From: Bryobacteraceae bacterium
Lineage (GTDB): Bacteria > Acidobacteriota > Terriglobia > Bryobacterales > Bryobacteraceae
Direction: 5' to 3'
Assembly (NCBI GenBank): GCA_023384675.1
Contig: JAHDVK010000008.1
Location: 124,001-188,000, forward strand
Length of the DNA stretch: 64,000 nt
Positions 52,788-63,300 of this stretch are shown here, one piece after another. Position numbers and translations under genes: made by a program. Positions within the stretch are counted from its first letter, which is position 1, and each line of letters opens with the position of its first letter. The notes beneath the pieces are model-generated. The model saw nothing but the letters and a program-made list of their open reading frames with translations, was not told where the DNA came from and made no database searches.

Positions 52788-55700
52788 TTAGTGATCGGCG
52801 CGGATGTCGCAGCGCAGGCAGCGGCAGGTTTCTTCCATGGCCTCGACGGGCGCGAGCGGGAAGGTGGTTTCGGCGAAGGTGGCGGCGCGCTTGGCGGGGT
52901 CGAGCTCGCGGTTGTGATGGCGCCGGGCGGTGCTGGGGTGCGCCGGGACGGTCATGGAGTGCTTGAACTCGGGCCAGATGCGGGGCCAGCGGAATTCGTC
53001 CATCAGCGCCTGGTCGATGGTGCGGGCGGCTTTCTTGCCCCAGCCCATGGCGTTCGAGACGTTGGAGGCGCCGGTGATGAGGTCGCCGCCGGCGTAGAAG
53101 TTCGGGCGGCTGGTGAGCAGCGTGTGGCGGTCCACTTCGAGCATCGTGCCGCCTTCCTTCAGGCGGAGGCCGGAGGCTTTGACGAAGTCAAGATCGACGG
53201 TTTCGCCAACGGCGAGGATGACGGTGTCGCAGGCGATGCGGAGGATCTCGTCGGTGGGCACGGGGCGGCGGCGGCCGGAGCGGTCGAACTCGCCGAGCGT
53301 GGTTTTGACGCATTCAATGGCCTGGATGCCGCCGGAGCCGTCGTCGACGATGCGATGCGGCGCGGCGAGGAAGACGATGCGCGCGCCTTCGGCTTCGGCG
53401 GCTTCGGTCTCCTCGCGAATGGCGGGCATGTCCTTGCGTTCGCGGCGGTAAACGATGGTGACGTCGGCGCCGAGGCGCAGCGCGGTGCGGGCCGAGTCGA
53501 TCGCGGCGTTGCCGCCGCCGATGACAGCCACCTTGCGGCCGAGTTGCGTGGTTTCGTCCTTGTTGACGGCTTCGAGGAAGGGCAACGCGTGGAGTACGCC
53601 GCGCAGTTCGGTGCCCGCGAGATAGACCCAGCTCTCCTTCCAGGTTCCGATGGAGAGGAAGACGGCGTCGTGGGCGGCGTCGAGTTCGTTCAGCGAGATG
53701 TCGCGCCCGACGGTGGTGTTGAAGATGAAGCTGACGCCGAGCCGGCGGATAAGTTCGAGTTCGTGTTCGATGACCTCGATGGGCAGGCGGTAATTCGGCA
53801 GGGCGTAGCGCAGCATGCCGCCGGCTTCGGCGTTGTTTTCGTAAACGGTGACATCGTGGCCGAGCAGCGCGCAGTAATAGGCGCAGCTCAGGCCGGCGGG
53901 GCCGGCGCCGACGATGGCGATTTTGCAGCCGGTGGGCGGCAGTTTGCGCGCGAGCACCTGTTCGATGAGAGGTTCGTAGCGCGGCGTGCCGTAGATGGAA
54001 TCGGCGATGAAGCGGTGCACTTCGCGCATGTTCACGGCGTCGTCGATGGCCGAGCGCCGGCAGCGGTTGTCGCAGGGGTGCTGGCAGACGCGGCCGGTGG
54101 AGGCGGGCAGCGGGTTGTCGAGCACCACGGAGAGGAAGGCTTCTTCGAGACGGTCCTCCTTCAGCAGTTGAAGGAAACGCGGAATATTCATGTGCAGCGG
54201 GCAGGAGTTCTCGCAGGGCGAAAGGGCGAGATCCTCGCAGACGCCGGCGCGGCAGCGGTGGGCGCGCACGTGGTCCTCGAACTCGCGCCGGAAATGACGC
54301 ATGCTGGTGAGCACCGGGTTGGGCGCGCTCTGACCGAGGCCGCAGAGGCTCATGTCGCGGATCATGCGGCTGAGTTCGTCGAGGGTATCGAGATCGCCGT
54401 CCGTGGCCACGCCATGCGTGAAGCGATTGAGGATGCGGAGCGCCTGATCGAGGCCCGCGCGGCAGGGGGTGCATTTGCCGCAGGACTCCGAGTGGGTGAA
54501 CTCGACGAAATACCGCGCCACGTCCACCATGCAGTTGTCTTCGTCCATGACGACCATGCCGCCGGAGCCCATAATGGAGCCGAGCTGAGCGAGGGTTTCG
54601 TAATCCACGGGCGTGTCGAACATCTCCTGCGGGATGGTGCCGCCGGAGGGGCCGCCCGTCTGGACCGCCTTGACCGCTTTCCCGTGGGTGGCGCCGCCGC
54701 CGATGTCATAAACGAAGGTCTTGAGCGGCGTGCCGAGCGGCATTTCGACCAGGCCGGTGTTCTGCACTTTACCGACGAGTGAGAAGACCTTCGTGCCGGG
54801 ACTCTTGGGCGAACCGGTTTCGGTGAACCAGGCGGCGCCTTTCACCACGATGGGCGCGACGTTGTACCAGGTCTCGACGTTATTGATGTTGGTGGGGTAG
54901 CCCCAAAGGCCCTTTTCCGCGGGGTACGGCGGGCGGGGCGTGGGCCGCCCGGCGCGGCCTTCGAGCGAGCGGATGAGCGCGGTTTCCTCGCCGCAGACGA
55001 ACGCGCCGGCGCCCTCCACGAGCGAGATATCGAAGTTAAACCCGCGTCCGAGAATGTTCTTGCCCAGCAGGCCGTAGTCGCGCGCCTGGTCCATGGCGTG
55101 CTGCAGGCGGTGGACGGCGAGCGGGTACTCGGCGCGGACATACAGGATGCCTTCGGTGGAGCCGGTGACATAGCCGGCGATGATCATGCCTTCGAGCATC
55201 GAGTGGGGATCGCCCTCGATCTCGTTGCGGTTCATGTATGCGCCGGGGTCGCCTTCGTCGGCGTTCGAGATCAGGAATTTGCGCTCCGCCTGAGCCTTGC
55301 GGAGCATTTCCCATTTGAGCCCGGTCTGGTAGCCCGCGCCGCCGCGGCCGCGGAGTTTTGCGGCCTTGAGCTGTTCGATGACGGCTTCGGGGCTCGAGTC
55401 GATCAGCACCTTGTAGAGGGCTTGATAGCCGCCGACGGCGATGTACTCTTCGATTTCAATCGGCGAGATGATGCCGCAGTTGCGGAGGACGATCTTCTTC
55501 TGGCCCGTGAAGAAGGGGACGTCGTACCAGTGGGGGATTTCAGGCTGCCCGGCGGCGTACTTGATGGTGGCGGTGATGTGGTCCCACTCTTCGATCTTGC
55601 AAAGCGCGAGTTCGGCGGGGATGCGGCCCGCGGCGAGGTGATCGAGTAAGGCGGGGACGTCGGAGGCCTGAATGCGGCGCAGGACGACCAGCGGCTGGCC

Positions 55701-55946
55701 AGGCAACAGGACGTTCACCAGCGGCTCTTCGGCGCAGAAGCCGAAACAGCCGGTGCGCGTGAGATGAAAGCCGAGGCCGAGGTTGTGGATGTGGTCGGCG
55801 AAGGCGTGGTACACGGCTTCGGCGCCGTTGCCCATGCCGCAGGTGCCCATGCCGATAGCGATGCGGGGCACGCCGGGCATGAGCTTGCGCAGTCCGGCGG
55901 CGTGGGCGGCATTGAACGAACTGAGATCGGAGATGCGATGGGACAT
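52788..55946 (-). CDS. hoxF: HoxF-type diaphorase fused to a GltD/NfnB-like flavoprotein domain
   Basis: At 1052 residues it is about 450 longer than ordinary HoxF. Residues 1-130 form a thioredoxin-like [2Fe-2S] domain (C36, C67, C71). About 150-590 is NuoF-like with the FMN/NADH loop RGRGGAGYQTGLKW, NADEGDPGAYMNR, and the [4Fe-4S] motif ESCGKCTPCRAG. From about 600 a GltD-like module follows: two cluster motifs (CENSCPLHMN; GRVCQHPCDNRC), an FAD fold (AIVGAGPAGLSCAYY) and a second Rossmann fold (AVIGGGNAAIDSART) ending in YRRERKDMPA, the NADP(H)-type signature. The last residues add ETCRCLRC. Seen: the fusion. Inferred: dual NAD/NADP use. Confidence 0.9.
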   Translation of the reverse strand: MSHRISDLSSFNAAHAAGLRKLMPGVPRIAIGMGTCGMGNGAEAVYHAFADHIHNLGLGFHLTRTGCFGFCAEEPLVNVLLPGQPLVVLRRIQASDVPALLDHLAAGRIPAELALCKIEEWDHITATIKYAAGQPEIPHWYDVPFFTGQKKIVLRNCGIISPIEIEEYIAVGGYQALYKVLIDSSPEAVIEQLKAAKLRGRGGAGYQTGLKWEMLRKAQAERKFLISNADEGDPGAYMNRNEIEGDPHSMLEGMIIAGYVTGSTEGILYVRAEYPLAVHRLQHAMDQARDYGLLGKNILGRGFNFDISLVEGAGAFVCGEETALIRSLEGRAGRPTPRPPYPAEKGLWGYPTNINNVETWYNVAPIVVKGAAWFTETGSPKSPGTKVFSLVGKVQNTGLVEMPLGTPLKTFVYDIGGGATHGKAVKAVQTGGPSGGTIPQEMFDTPVDYETLAQLGSIMGSGGMVVMDEDNCMVDVARYFVEFTHSESCGKCTPCRAGLDQALRILNRFTHGVATDGDLDTLDELSRMIRDMSLCGLGQSAPNPVLTSMRHFRREFEDHVRAHRCRAGVCEDLALSPCENSCPLHMNIPRFLQLLKEDRLEEAFLSVVLDNPLPASTGRVCQHPCDNRCRRSAIDDAVNMREVHRFIADSIYGTPRYEPLIEQVLARKLPPTGCKIAIVGAGPAGLSCAYYCALLGHDVTVYENNAEAGGMLRYALPNYRLPIEVIEHELELIRRLGVSFIFNTTVGRDISLNELDAAHDAVFLSIGTWKESWVYLAGTELRGVLHALPFLEAVNKDETTQLGRKVAVIGGGNAAIDSARTALRLGADVTIVYRRERKDMPAIREETEAAEAEGARIVFLAAPHRIVDDGSGGIQAIECVKTTLGEFDRSGRRRPVPTDEILRIACDTVILAVGETVDLDFVKASGLRLKEGGTMLEVDRHTLLTSRPNFYAGGDLITGASNVSNAMGWGKKAARTIDQALMDEFRWPRIWPEFKHSMTVPAHPSTARRHHNRELDPAKRAATFAETTFPLAPVEAMEETCRCLRCDIRADH

Positions 55947-55963
55947 GATAGCCGGGCCTCCCG

Positions 55964-56494
55964 TTAACGGATCAACTGCTCGACCTCGCGCTGGAGCGCG
56001 CGTTCATTCACGTGACCGAGCACGTGGTGATCGACTTCGGCGACGGGCGCGAGCGCGCACTGGCCGAAGCAGGCGACGGTACGGACGGTGACTGCGCCGT
56101 CGGGCGTGGTGGCGGTGAGCTTGTCGGCGCTGCCTTCGTCCTCGTCCTCGCGCAGGCCGAGCTGCAGGCGGACGCTTTCCAGCAGGCGCATCGAACCGCG
56201 CGTGTGGCAGGCCGTGCCGCGGCAGATGCAGACCGTGTGGCGGCCCTGCGGTTTCAGGTTAAAAAGCGCGTAGAAAGTGACGACGTTATAAATGCGGGAC
56301 TCGGGAATTCCCGTGCGGCGGGCCAGATAATCCAGCATCGGGGCGGGCAGATACTTTTCGGGCTGGCGCTCCTGGATGCGTTCGAGCACGGTGAGCAGCA
56401 TGCCGGGGCGGTCCTGCTGTTCGCTGATGAGCTGGTCGAGAAATTCCTGGTCCTCTCGGCTGAGGTGCGCGGGCAAAGACGGGGCGAAAGTCAT
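55964..56494 (-). CDS. hoxE: Hydrogenase diaphorase subunit HoxE (NuoE-like)
   Basis: This 176-residue thioredoxin-like [2Fe-2S] protein is the first gene of the hox operon. Cluster ligands are C91 and C96 (CICRGTACHTRG) and C142 and C146 (CFGQCALAP). The N-terminal helical bundle (LSREDQEFLDQLI, TGIPESRIYNVVTFYALF) is standard for NuoE. ATG 56494 follows AGGAG by 6 nt. hoxF starts 17 nt after its stop. Confidence 0.92.
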   Translation of the reverse strand: MTFAPSLPAHLSREDQEFLDQLISEQQDRPGMLLTVLERIQERQPEKYLPAPMLDYLARRTGIPESRIYNVVTFYALFNLKPQGRHTVCICRGTACHTRGSMRLLESVRLQLGLREDEDEGSADKLTATTPDGAVTVRTVACFGQCALAPVAEVDHHVLGHVNERALQREVEQLIR

Positions 56495-56504
56495 GCGGAC
56501 TCCT

Positions 56505-56553
56505 GGAATTAACGGACAATTCCAGATAATCACATCCGACACTCTGAAATCAA
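56505..56553 (-). promoter_or_regulatory. hox operon promoter with a dyad
   Basis: TTGATT (56553-56548), an 18-bp spacer and TTATCT (56529-56524) on the minus strand form a plausible promoter. Just downstream GGAATT and AATTCC (56505-56510 and 56518-56523) make a 6-bp inverted repeat with a 7-bp gap, overlapping the likely transcription start, a position suited to a repressor. Confidence 0.5.
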
Positions 56554-56565
56554 GGAAGGTGGTGA

Positions 56566-58524
56566 TCAGTCTTCGAGTTGCAGCGAGACGGCAAAGGGGT
56601 AGTCCTCGGCGGCACCGGTGTGGAGGCGGATGCGGTACAGTTTTTCGCCCCAGACGGACTGGAGGCGGGGGTCGCTAATGGGTTGTTCATCGATATCGAC
56701 GCCGGTGCGGAGCACGTGGGCCTGGAGGAGGACGCGGGTACCGCCGAGGGGGCCCCCGGTGAGCAGGATGGAGTTCTGGGCGGTATGGGTGGGCGGGCAG
56801 GGGGTGATGAGGCTGGTGACGATGCGGTTGCCACTGCGGCGGAAGCGGGCGTTGTCGCTGATGGTGACGATGCCGGTCTCGCGGTTCAGGCGGAACGTGC
56901 GGCGCCAGAATTCCAGGCCCGCCTCCTCGGGCCAGGCGGCGGCGATGTCCATCGATAGCACGGCGCTGTTGTCATCGGCAGTGTACTGGCAGTCGCGCGC
57001 CTCGAACCGGCGTCCGGCGCTCTGCATCACGCCATTCACGGTGGGCAGGTTGTGCCAGGACGATTGCATGGTCCAGATGTCGTAGCGCCGCGGGGAGAAG
57101 GTTTTTGCCGTGTACTCCTCGACGCCTACATCGATCAGCACAGGCTTGCCGTGCGCGAACACGATGAAGTTGCCCACGTCGTTGTGATTGTGGCTTTCGG
57201 CGTTGTGGCCGCCCTGGGCGGCGAGGTAGAGGCCGTCGGCGGAGCCTTCCTTCATGCGCGCGGCGAAGAAGTGGGTTTGCGGGAGCCAGACGTCGCGGAC
57301 GAGCGGCGGCGCGCCCTTCGCCCGCAGTTCCTCGTCATGGTAAAGAGTGGCGTCCAGTTGCCGGGCGATGGCGCCGGATGCGACCGCGCGCTCGGGCGCC
57401 CGCTGCACCGCCCAGGCGCCGTGCGCCATCATGCGGGCGTCGCCGATGCGCTTGCCGAAGCGGTAAACGAGGTCGCCGTTGATGAACGTGCGCGCGGAGG
57501 CGTCGGCGAAATTCACATACCAGTCCTCGTGGATGTGCGCACGATAGATGTAGCGGCCAATTTCGCTCACGAGCGGCAGCTTGAAGAAGTCCGCGCGGCC
57601 GGCGGTGGCCGAATGGAGCAGGTCGAGGCATTCGAACATCGAGCCGCCGGCATGGCCCCAATAGCCGGGACCCTCGTCGCAGCCGCCGTCGGGATGATAG
57701 GCATCGAGGAAGCGGTCGAGCGAGCGCAGGATCCTGGCCACGGTTGCCGCGCGCCGCTGCGCGTCCGGCTCCATCAGCAGCGCGCAGGTGAGCCAGTTGG
57801 AGTTGATCCACGGATTCCAGTTGTTGACGGGGCGGGTGGCTTCGAAGCCCATCCACCAGAAGTCGTTGCGTTCGAGGCAGACATCGAGGATACGCCGTTT
57901 CACTTCGTGCGCCAGCCTGGGCCGCAGCAGTGGGGAGAGCGCCGCGAGTTGCGGCCCCAGCAGGTAGTCCACCCAGGCGATCAGGCTGCCGGTGTCGGCG
58001 GCGAAGAGGTCCACGGTCGGTTCCTCCGCGTCCGGCAGGCCATGGCCCGAGCTTTGCAGGTTCAGGTGTGCGGGCACGCCCCAGTAGGTCTCTTCGCAGG
58101 TCAGCCAGAGTCCGTCGAGAAGCGGGTCCAGGAACCGGCCCTTGCCCTCGAAACACTCGCCCATGGCAAGGTGGAGGATCCGGTTGCGGCGGGCGCTGCG
58201 GACATCCTGGTAGCGGGACCGGTTACCGTCGCGCTGGTATTCCAGGAACAGGGTCGCGGGCAGCGAGGGCCAAGGTCCGGCGGCGGCTTCGGTGGCGCGC
58301 CGGATGGCGGCGTCGCGCAATTTGGCGGGCATCCGCTCCCAGGCTGCGCGTTCGCGCGCAGTGGGATAGGGCTTCCATTCGCCGCGCGGCTGCAGGACCT
58401 GGCTCAGGCGTTGGGCGCTCCAGTCCCTGCTGAGGACGCCCCGCTCCGGCGGGGCCTGCGCCGCGGCCAATAGAGGCGCCGCCGCACCGGCGCTCATCAG
58501 AGTTCTACGTGTAAATTCCGGCAT
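56566..58524 (-). CDS. Heparinase II/III-like exported protein
   Basis: This 652-residue protein has a TAT signal (FTRRTLMSAGAAAPLLAAAQA). The middle is an alpha/alpha-toroid type region with PVNNWNPWINSNW and DEGPGYWGHAGG. The C-terminal beta-rich part has the heparinase II signature GGHNAESHNHNDVGNF. These polysaccharide lyases degrade uronic-acid polymers; the exact substrate is not visible. ATG 58524 is preferred over the upstream in-frame start because the TAT motif follows at once. Its stop lies 12 bp before the hox -35 box. Confidence 0.85.
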   Translation of the reverse strand: MPEFTRRTLMSAGAAAPLLAAAQAPPERGVLSRDWSAQRLSQVLQPRGEWKPYPTARERAAWERMPAKLRDAAIRRATEAAAGPWPSLPATLFLEYQRDGNRSRYQDVRSARRNRILHLAMGECFEGKGRFLDPLLDGLWLTCEETYWGVPAHLNLQSSGHGLPDAEEPTVDLFAADTGSLIAWVDYLLGPQLAALSPLLRPRLAHEVKRRILDVCLERNDFWWMGFEATRPVNNWNPWINSNWLTCALLMEPDAQRRAATVARILRSLDRFLDAYHPDGGCDEGPGYWGHAGGSMFECLDLLHSATAGRADFFKLPLVSEIGRYIYRAHIHEDWYVNFADASARTFINGDLVYRFGKRIGDARMMAHGAWAVQRAPERAVASGAIARQLDATLYHDEELRAKGAPPLVRDVWLPQTHFFAARMKEGSADGLYLAAQGGHNAESHNHNDVGNFIVFAHGKPVLIDVGVEEYTAKTFSPRRYDIWTMQSSWHNLPTVNGVMQSAGRRFEARDCQYTADDNSAVLSMDIAAAWPEEAGLEFWRRTFRLNRETGIVTISDNARFRRSGNRIVTSLITPCPPTHTAQNSILLTGGPLGGTRVLLQAHVLRTGVDIDEQPISDPRLQSVWGEKLYRIRLHTGAAEDYPFAVSLQLED

Positions 58525-58587
58525 GGCTGTGTCCGGTTCTATCACAATCAGGAGCCACGTTCGGTAGAATCTTAAGCAGGAACCCTT

Positions 58588-59250
58588 ATGCGCTTTCTCA
58601 CTCTATCCCTCGCTTTTGCTCTCGCCCTGCCCGCTTTCGCCAACAGCGTTCTCGGCACGTGGAGCGTCTCCGCCACCGATCCCGACGGTCAGGTGCATAG
58701 ATCGGAAATGACCATCGAACAAGATGGCAGTGCTTTCAAAGGCATGGTGAAGGCCGGCCAGCAGACGATTGCTATGCAGAACGTACAAGTGCAAGGCGAA
58801 GAACTTACGTTCAAGCTGCCCTGGGACTACATGATGTTGACCCTGAAACTCCGGCTGACCGGCGACGAAATGAAGGGCACCTTCATGACGGCGGACGGCG
58901 ATGGCGGACCCGTGGTGGCGAAGCGCATCGGCGCGGCGCCTGCCGCTTCCGGCGGCGGTTCGGGTGTGGCGGGCAAGTGGAAAGTCACCGCCGTCACCGA
59001 CTCCGGCCGCGAAATGAAGCTCGAAATTGACTTGAAGGAAGAGGCCGGCAAGTGGAGCGGCACGTTGATCACGCCCGATGGCATGACGCTCGCCCTGAGT
59101 GAAGTCGCCGCCACCGCCCAGGATGTGTCCTTCAAGATCCCGACCGAAATGGGTACGTTTCTGATCAAATTGGCGCCCGACGGCGAAAGCATGAAGGGCA
59201 CTTACACAAGCCCCGACGGCAATAGCGGCAAACTCGTGGCCTCGCGCTAA
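58588..59250 (+). CDS. Secreted protein with two copies of a beta-domain
   Basis: This 220-residue protein has a signal peptide ending ALPAFA. Residues 20-112 and about 125-220 are repeats of one domain: LGTWSVSATDPDG and AGKWKVTAVTDSG open each copy, and EMKGTF(M) and SMKGTY close each, followed by VVAKR or LVASR. A Gly/Ala/Ser linker joins them. A single copy occurs in the 23847-24266 protein. A TAGAAT box (58565-58570) and GCAGGAA precede the ATG. The function is unknown. Confidence 0.82.
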   Translation: MRFLTLSLAFALALPAFANSVLGTWSVSATDPDGQVHRSEMTIEQDGSAFKGMVKAGQQTIAMQNVQVQGEELTFKLPWDYMMLTLKLRLTGDEMKGTFMTADGDGGPVVAKRIGAAPAASGGGSGVAGKWKVTAVTDSGREMKLEIDLKEEAGKWSGTLITPDGMTLALSEVAATAQDVSFKIPTEMGTFLIKLAPDGESMKGTYTSPDGNSGKLVASR

Positions 59251-59274
59251 CCGCGATAAGCTGGTGGGGCGCTC

Positions 59275-60207
59275 ATGATGACGCCCCACCTTCCCTCCCG
59301 CAATTTCTACCTCAACTCGCTCGCTCCCACCCCTCTCGTCTCCGTTCAACTCGACCCGGCCGACCCGGTGATCTGGTGCAAGCTGGAATTCCTGAACCCC
59401 AGCGGCTCCACGAAGGACCGCATCGCCCGCTACATCCTCGAAAAGGCTTGGCGCGAAGGCCGCCTGCGTCCCGGCAGCGCCGTCATCGAAGCCTCCTCCG
59501 GTTCCACCTCGATCGCCATGGCGCTCGCCTCAGCGCAATTGGGCCTGCGCTTTATCGCGGTGATGCCCGCCACGGTCAGCCCGGAGCGCATTCAAATGAT
59601 CCGCGGATTCGGCGGCGAAACGCGCCTCATTCAGGAAGGCGGCATCTTCGAGGCGATCCGCGAGACGGAGCGGCTCGCCGGGGAGTTGGACGGGTTCCTG
59701 CCGCGCCAGTTCTCCAATCCGGACAACGCGCGCGCACACCAGCACGGCACTGCGCGCGAGATCCTGGACCAGATCCCCGGCGGGGCCGTGGACGCGGTGG
59801 TCAGCGGCGTGGGGACCGGCGGGACGCTGGTGGGCCTATTTCATGGTTGCCGCGAGGGCGGCTGTCCGGTGGCGCCGGTGCTGGCGCGGCCGGTGCATAT
59901 CACCAACACTCCGGAGGTCGAGTGTTGCAGTTTTTCCTGCCAGATTCCCGGGGTGATCGATTGCGTGTCGACGATCTTCGAACCGGCCGCGATGCCCGGC
60001 CTGATCGGTCTGGAGATCCGCGATGACGAAGCGCTCGCGGCCACACGCCGGCTGATTGCGGCGGGCTTCCCCGTGGGCCCGAGTTCGGGGCTCAACTACA
60101 CCGCCGCCATACGCGCCGCCCGCGAACACCTGCCGCCGGACGCCACGGTGGCAACCGTGTTTCCCGACCGCATGGAGCGCTATTTCAGCACGGGATTGTT
60201 CGGCTGA
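59275..60207 (+). CDS. PLP-dependent cysteine synthase/CBS-family protein
   Basis: This 310-residue fold-type II PLP enzyme shows the lysine in NPSGSTKDRIA, the substrate loop EASSGSTSIAMA, and the phosphate-binding GVGTGGT. The C-terminal PSSGLNYTAA segment is also family-typical. The family makes cysteine from O-acetylserine or acts on related substrates. The mid-region ECCSFSCQIPGVIDC is cysteine-rich compared with CysK, so it may be a subgroup with a different substrate. ATGATG at 59275 is preceded by GGTGGGG. Confidence 0.85.
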   Translation: MMTPHLPSRNFYLNSLAPTPLVSVQLDPADPVIWCKLEFLNPSGSTKDRIARYILEKAWREGRLRPGSAVIEASSGSTSIAMALASAQLGLRFIAVMPATVSPERIQMIRGFGGETRLIQEGGIFEAIRETERLAGELDGFLPRQFSNPDNARAHQHGTAREILDQIPGGAVDAVVSGVGTGGTLVGLFHGCREGGCPVAPVLARPVHITNTPEVECCSFSCQIPGVIDCVSTIFEPAAMPGLIGLEIRDDEALAATRRLIAAGFPVGPSSGLNYTAAIRAAREHLPPDATVATVFPDRMERYFSTGLFG

Positions 60208-60250
60208 GATTCGAAGCGTCCTTGCGCGGTCTGACCAGGCGGAACAGAGG

Positions 60251-60286
60251 AAGGGCCCTGCCTCCCGCGCGGGAGACAGGGCCCTT
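60251..60286. terminator. Bidirectional terminator between the cysteine synthase-like and TonB receptor genes
   Basis: AAGGGCCCTG and CAGGGCCCTT pair at the base and CTCCCGCG/CGCGGGAG pair above, with one mismatch between. A short T run follows on the plus strand. It serves two convergent genes. Confidence 0.85.
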
Positions 60287-60308
60287 TGGGTTGGGGATGA
60301 GCGGCCGG

Positions 60309-63300
60309 TTAGAAAACGAACCGGGCGCCCAACTGGATAATGCGCGCGTTCTGGCCAACAGCGGTGTACTGGCCGAAGTCAGGCGCGGTGATCACGCGGC
60401 TGACTTCCTGGAACGAGGTGTTGTTGAAGATGTTGTAGAACTCGGCGCGAATCTGGAACTTGGTGCGTTCCGTCATGTTGAAGTTCTTGAACACGTTCCA
60501 GTCGAAGTTACGCTCGCCGTTCAGGCGGAGCATGTTGCGGCCAAAGTTGCCGAAGTTGCCGAGCAGCGGCTGAGAAAGGCCGAGGCTCTGGGCGTAAGCA
60601 GAGTAGTTTGTCACCAGGCCGCTGGTGAGACCGAATGGCGCGCCGGCGGACCCGGCGGGGCGGGGATCGAAGCTCGAGAGATTTCCGGAAACATTCGGAC
60701 GGACCTGGCCGCCGCCACCGATCACAGTGAGCGGCGAGATGCCCCTGCGGGCGCCAGCGTCCAGCGTCACCGGGAAGCCGGTGCGGAACGAGCTTATGCC
60801 GGTGAAACCCCAGTTGCCGATCACGTTCTTCAGGGCCCAGTTGCTGGAACCCTTGAACCACTGCGGCTCCCACACATGGCTGATCACCAGGCGGTGGCGC
60901 AGGTCGAACTGGGCCGCGGCGCGGTTGTCGCGGTTGTTGCGCGGATCCTGCTGCGTGGCGGCGTCATTAATCAGCACGCCCAGCACGTCGGAACCGTCGT
61001 CGATGGTCTTCGACCAGGTCCAGTTCGCATTCATCATCAGCGTGCTGCTGAGGCGCTTCTGGGCCTCGAACTGGAGCGCGTGGTAGTTCGAATCGGCCGA
61101 ATTGTCCACGTAAATCACGCCGTTGTAGCGGCCGTCCATGCGGTTGCTGCGGCGGGCCACGTTCCCATTCTGAAGCTGGAAGGCCGATTGGAACTGGGAC
61201 AGGCGCGCGGTTTCATCGTCTAGGCTCGTCGCCGGAGACGGCGGCGCGGCGATGAAGTTGATGTCACGCGATCGGAGGAGGAAGTTGCCCTTCGTGCCAA
61301 CGTAGCTGGCCTTCCAGACAACGCCGAGTTGTTCGCGCTGCACGCCGATGTTCCACTGATGGACCAGCGGATTGTTCAGGTTCTGATCGATGGCGGGCGA
61401 AATGCCGCCGAAGTTCAGCGCCGTAGGCGAGAACCGGCCGGCAGTGGCCGCGGTCGATGTCTGAATCGTGGAAGTGCCGGCCAGGATCCGCGCCAGGCTG
61501 TTGTCGGCCGTGAAGCTGGCCTGACCGCTCTGCACACCCGCCACGATGAAGGGCGGCAGGAAGCGCTGGTTGGTAATTGGGTTCAGGAAGATGAAGTCAT
61601 ACGCGATGCCGTAGCCGCCGCGAATGACGGTCTTCCCGCCCTGGCCGGGCGTCCAGGCGAAGCCGATACGCGGCGCCCAATTGTAATTGTCGTGGAACGA
61701 AGGGAAGGCGGTCTCAAGCCTGCCCAGCGGACCGTCGCCCGCACCGGCGAATGGCCCCCGATAGTCCAGGTTGAGATTGGAAATCAGCCCGTTGGCCTCA
61801 CGCGGGCCCCCGGCGTACTCGAACCGCATGCCGACGTTGAGCGTGAGATTGCGGCTCACCTTCCAGTCGTCCTGCGCGAACAGGAACAGGTTCCGCACGC
61901 GGTTGTTGCGCACGGAGTTGCCGAAGCGCTGCTGGAACACGGCGGGCACGCCGCGCTGGAAGTCGGCGAAGTTGGCGAACGCCAGCAGGGGCCGGAACAG
62001 GGCGTCGAACACGCTGTCGGCCTGCAAGTAATAATACTCGCCGCCGAACTTCAGGTAGTGCTTCCCGGCAACCATGCTGAAGTTGTTGTTGAACTGGTAG
62101 GTCTTCTGCTCGCGGCCCTGCGGCAGGCCTTCCCACACACCGAAGCTGTTCACAGATCCATCCTGGAACGTGATGCGCGGCCCAAGCGGAACCGGCGTGT
62201 CGATGGGGAATCCAGCGTCGCTCTGGCCAAAGCCAAACCGGAACTCGTTCACCATGGTGTTGCCGATCAGGCGGGTGTATGCGGCGGTGGACTGGCGCGG
62301 ACGGCCCTCGTTGGTGGCGCCGAAGCCCGGCAGGTTCGAGCCGATGAACGTCAGACCATCGGAGGCCGAGACGTTTTGCGCGCTGCTGTAGCGGAACCAC
62401 ACCGTGTCACGGCTGCTGATGTTTGCGTCGAAACGGAAGGCGTATTGCCAGAAGTCTGTCGCGTTCGCAGTGGAGGTCTGGATCTGGCCGGTGGGGTTGG
62501 TCGGCACCTGATACTGCTGGAACAGCGCCCGGGCCGACGGATCGGTGATACCCGCGGCCTGATCCGGCGTAGGAACGCGCGCGATGCGGGTGGCGCCCGC
62601 GCCGCGCAGCTTCAAACCCGAATAGTCCGAATGCCAGAACAGCTTGTTGCGCAGATCGGCGAATTTCGGAATATACACCGGGCCGCCAAGCGACCAGCCA
62701 TACTCGTTACGCCGGATGATGTTCGTGCGGCCCGACCGGTCGAAGAACGGCCGCGCGTTCAGCTTGTCGTTCCGGAGGAACTCGAACAGCTCACCGTGCA
62801 GTTCGTTGGTGCCGTTCTTGGTGATGTAGAGCACCTGCGAGCTGGAGTTGCGCCCGTATTCGGCGCTGAAGTTGTTGGTGATGACTTTCACTTCCTTGAT
62901 CGAGCTGAAGTTCAGCGGGTTCAAGGTGCCGCCCGTGCCGGTCACCGACACGTCGGTGGCGGTGATGCCATCCACCGTGATGTTGTTGCCGCGGCCACGG
63001 CCGCCGTTGGAGTTAAAGCTGCCGGAACCGAGGAATGGATTGTTGGCCGATACCGGCGCCACACCCGGCGCGGTCAGCGCAATCAGGTTCGGGTTACGGG
63101 CCACTGGCAGTTCCTGAATGGTCTCGCCGACGACCGAGGTTTGAATCTGGGAGTTCTCGGTATCGAGCTGCTGAACGGCGTCAGTCACCGTGACGGTCTC
63201 GGATACCGAACCCACTTCCAGGACGAAGCGGACACTGGTGACTTCACCCGTCTTCACTTCCGCCTGGGCCACCGAGACGCGGAAGCCAGTGGCCTCGGCG

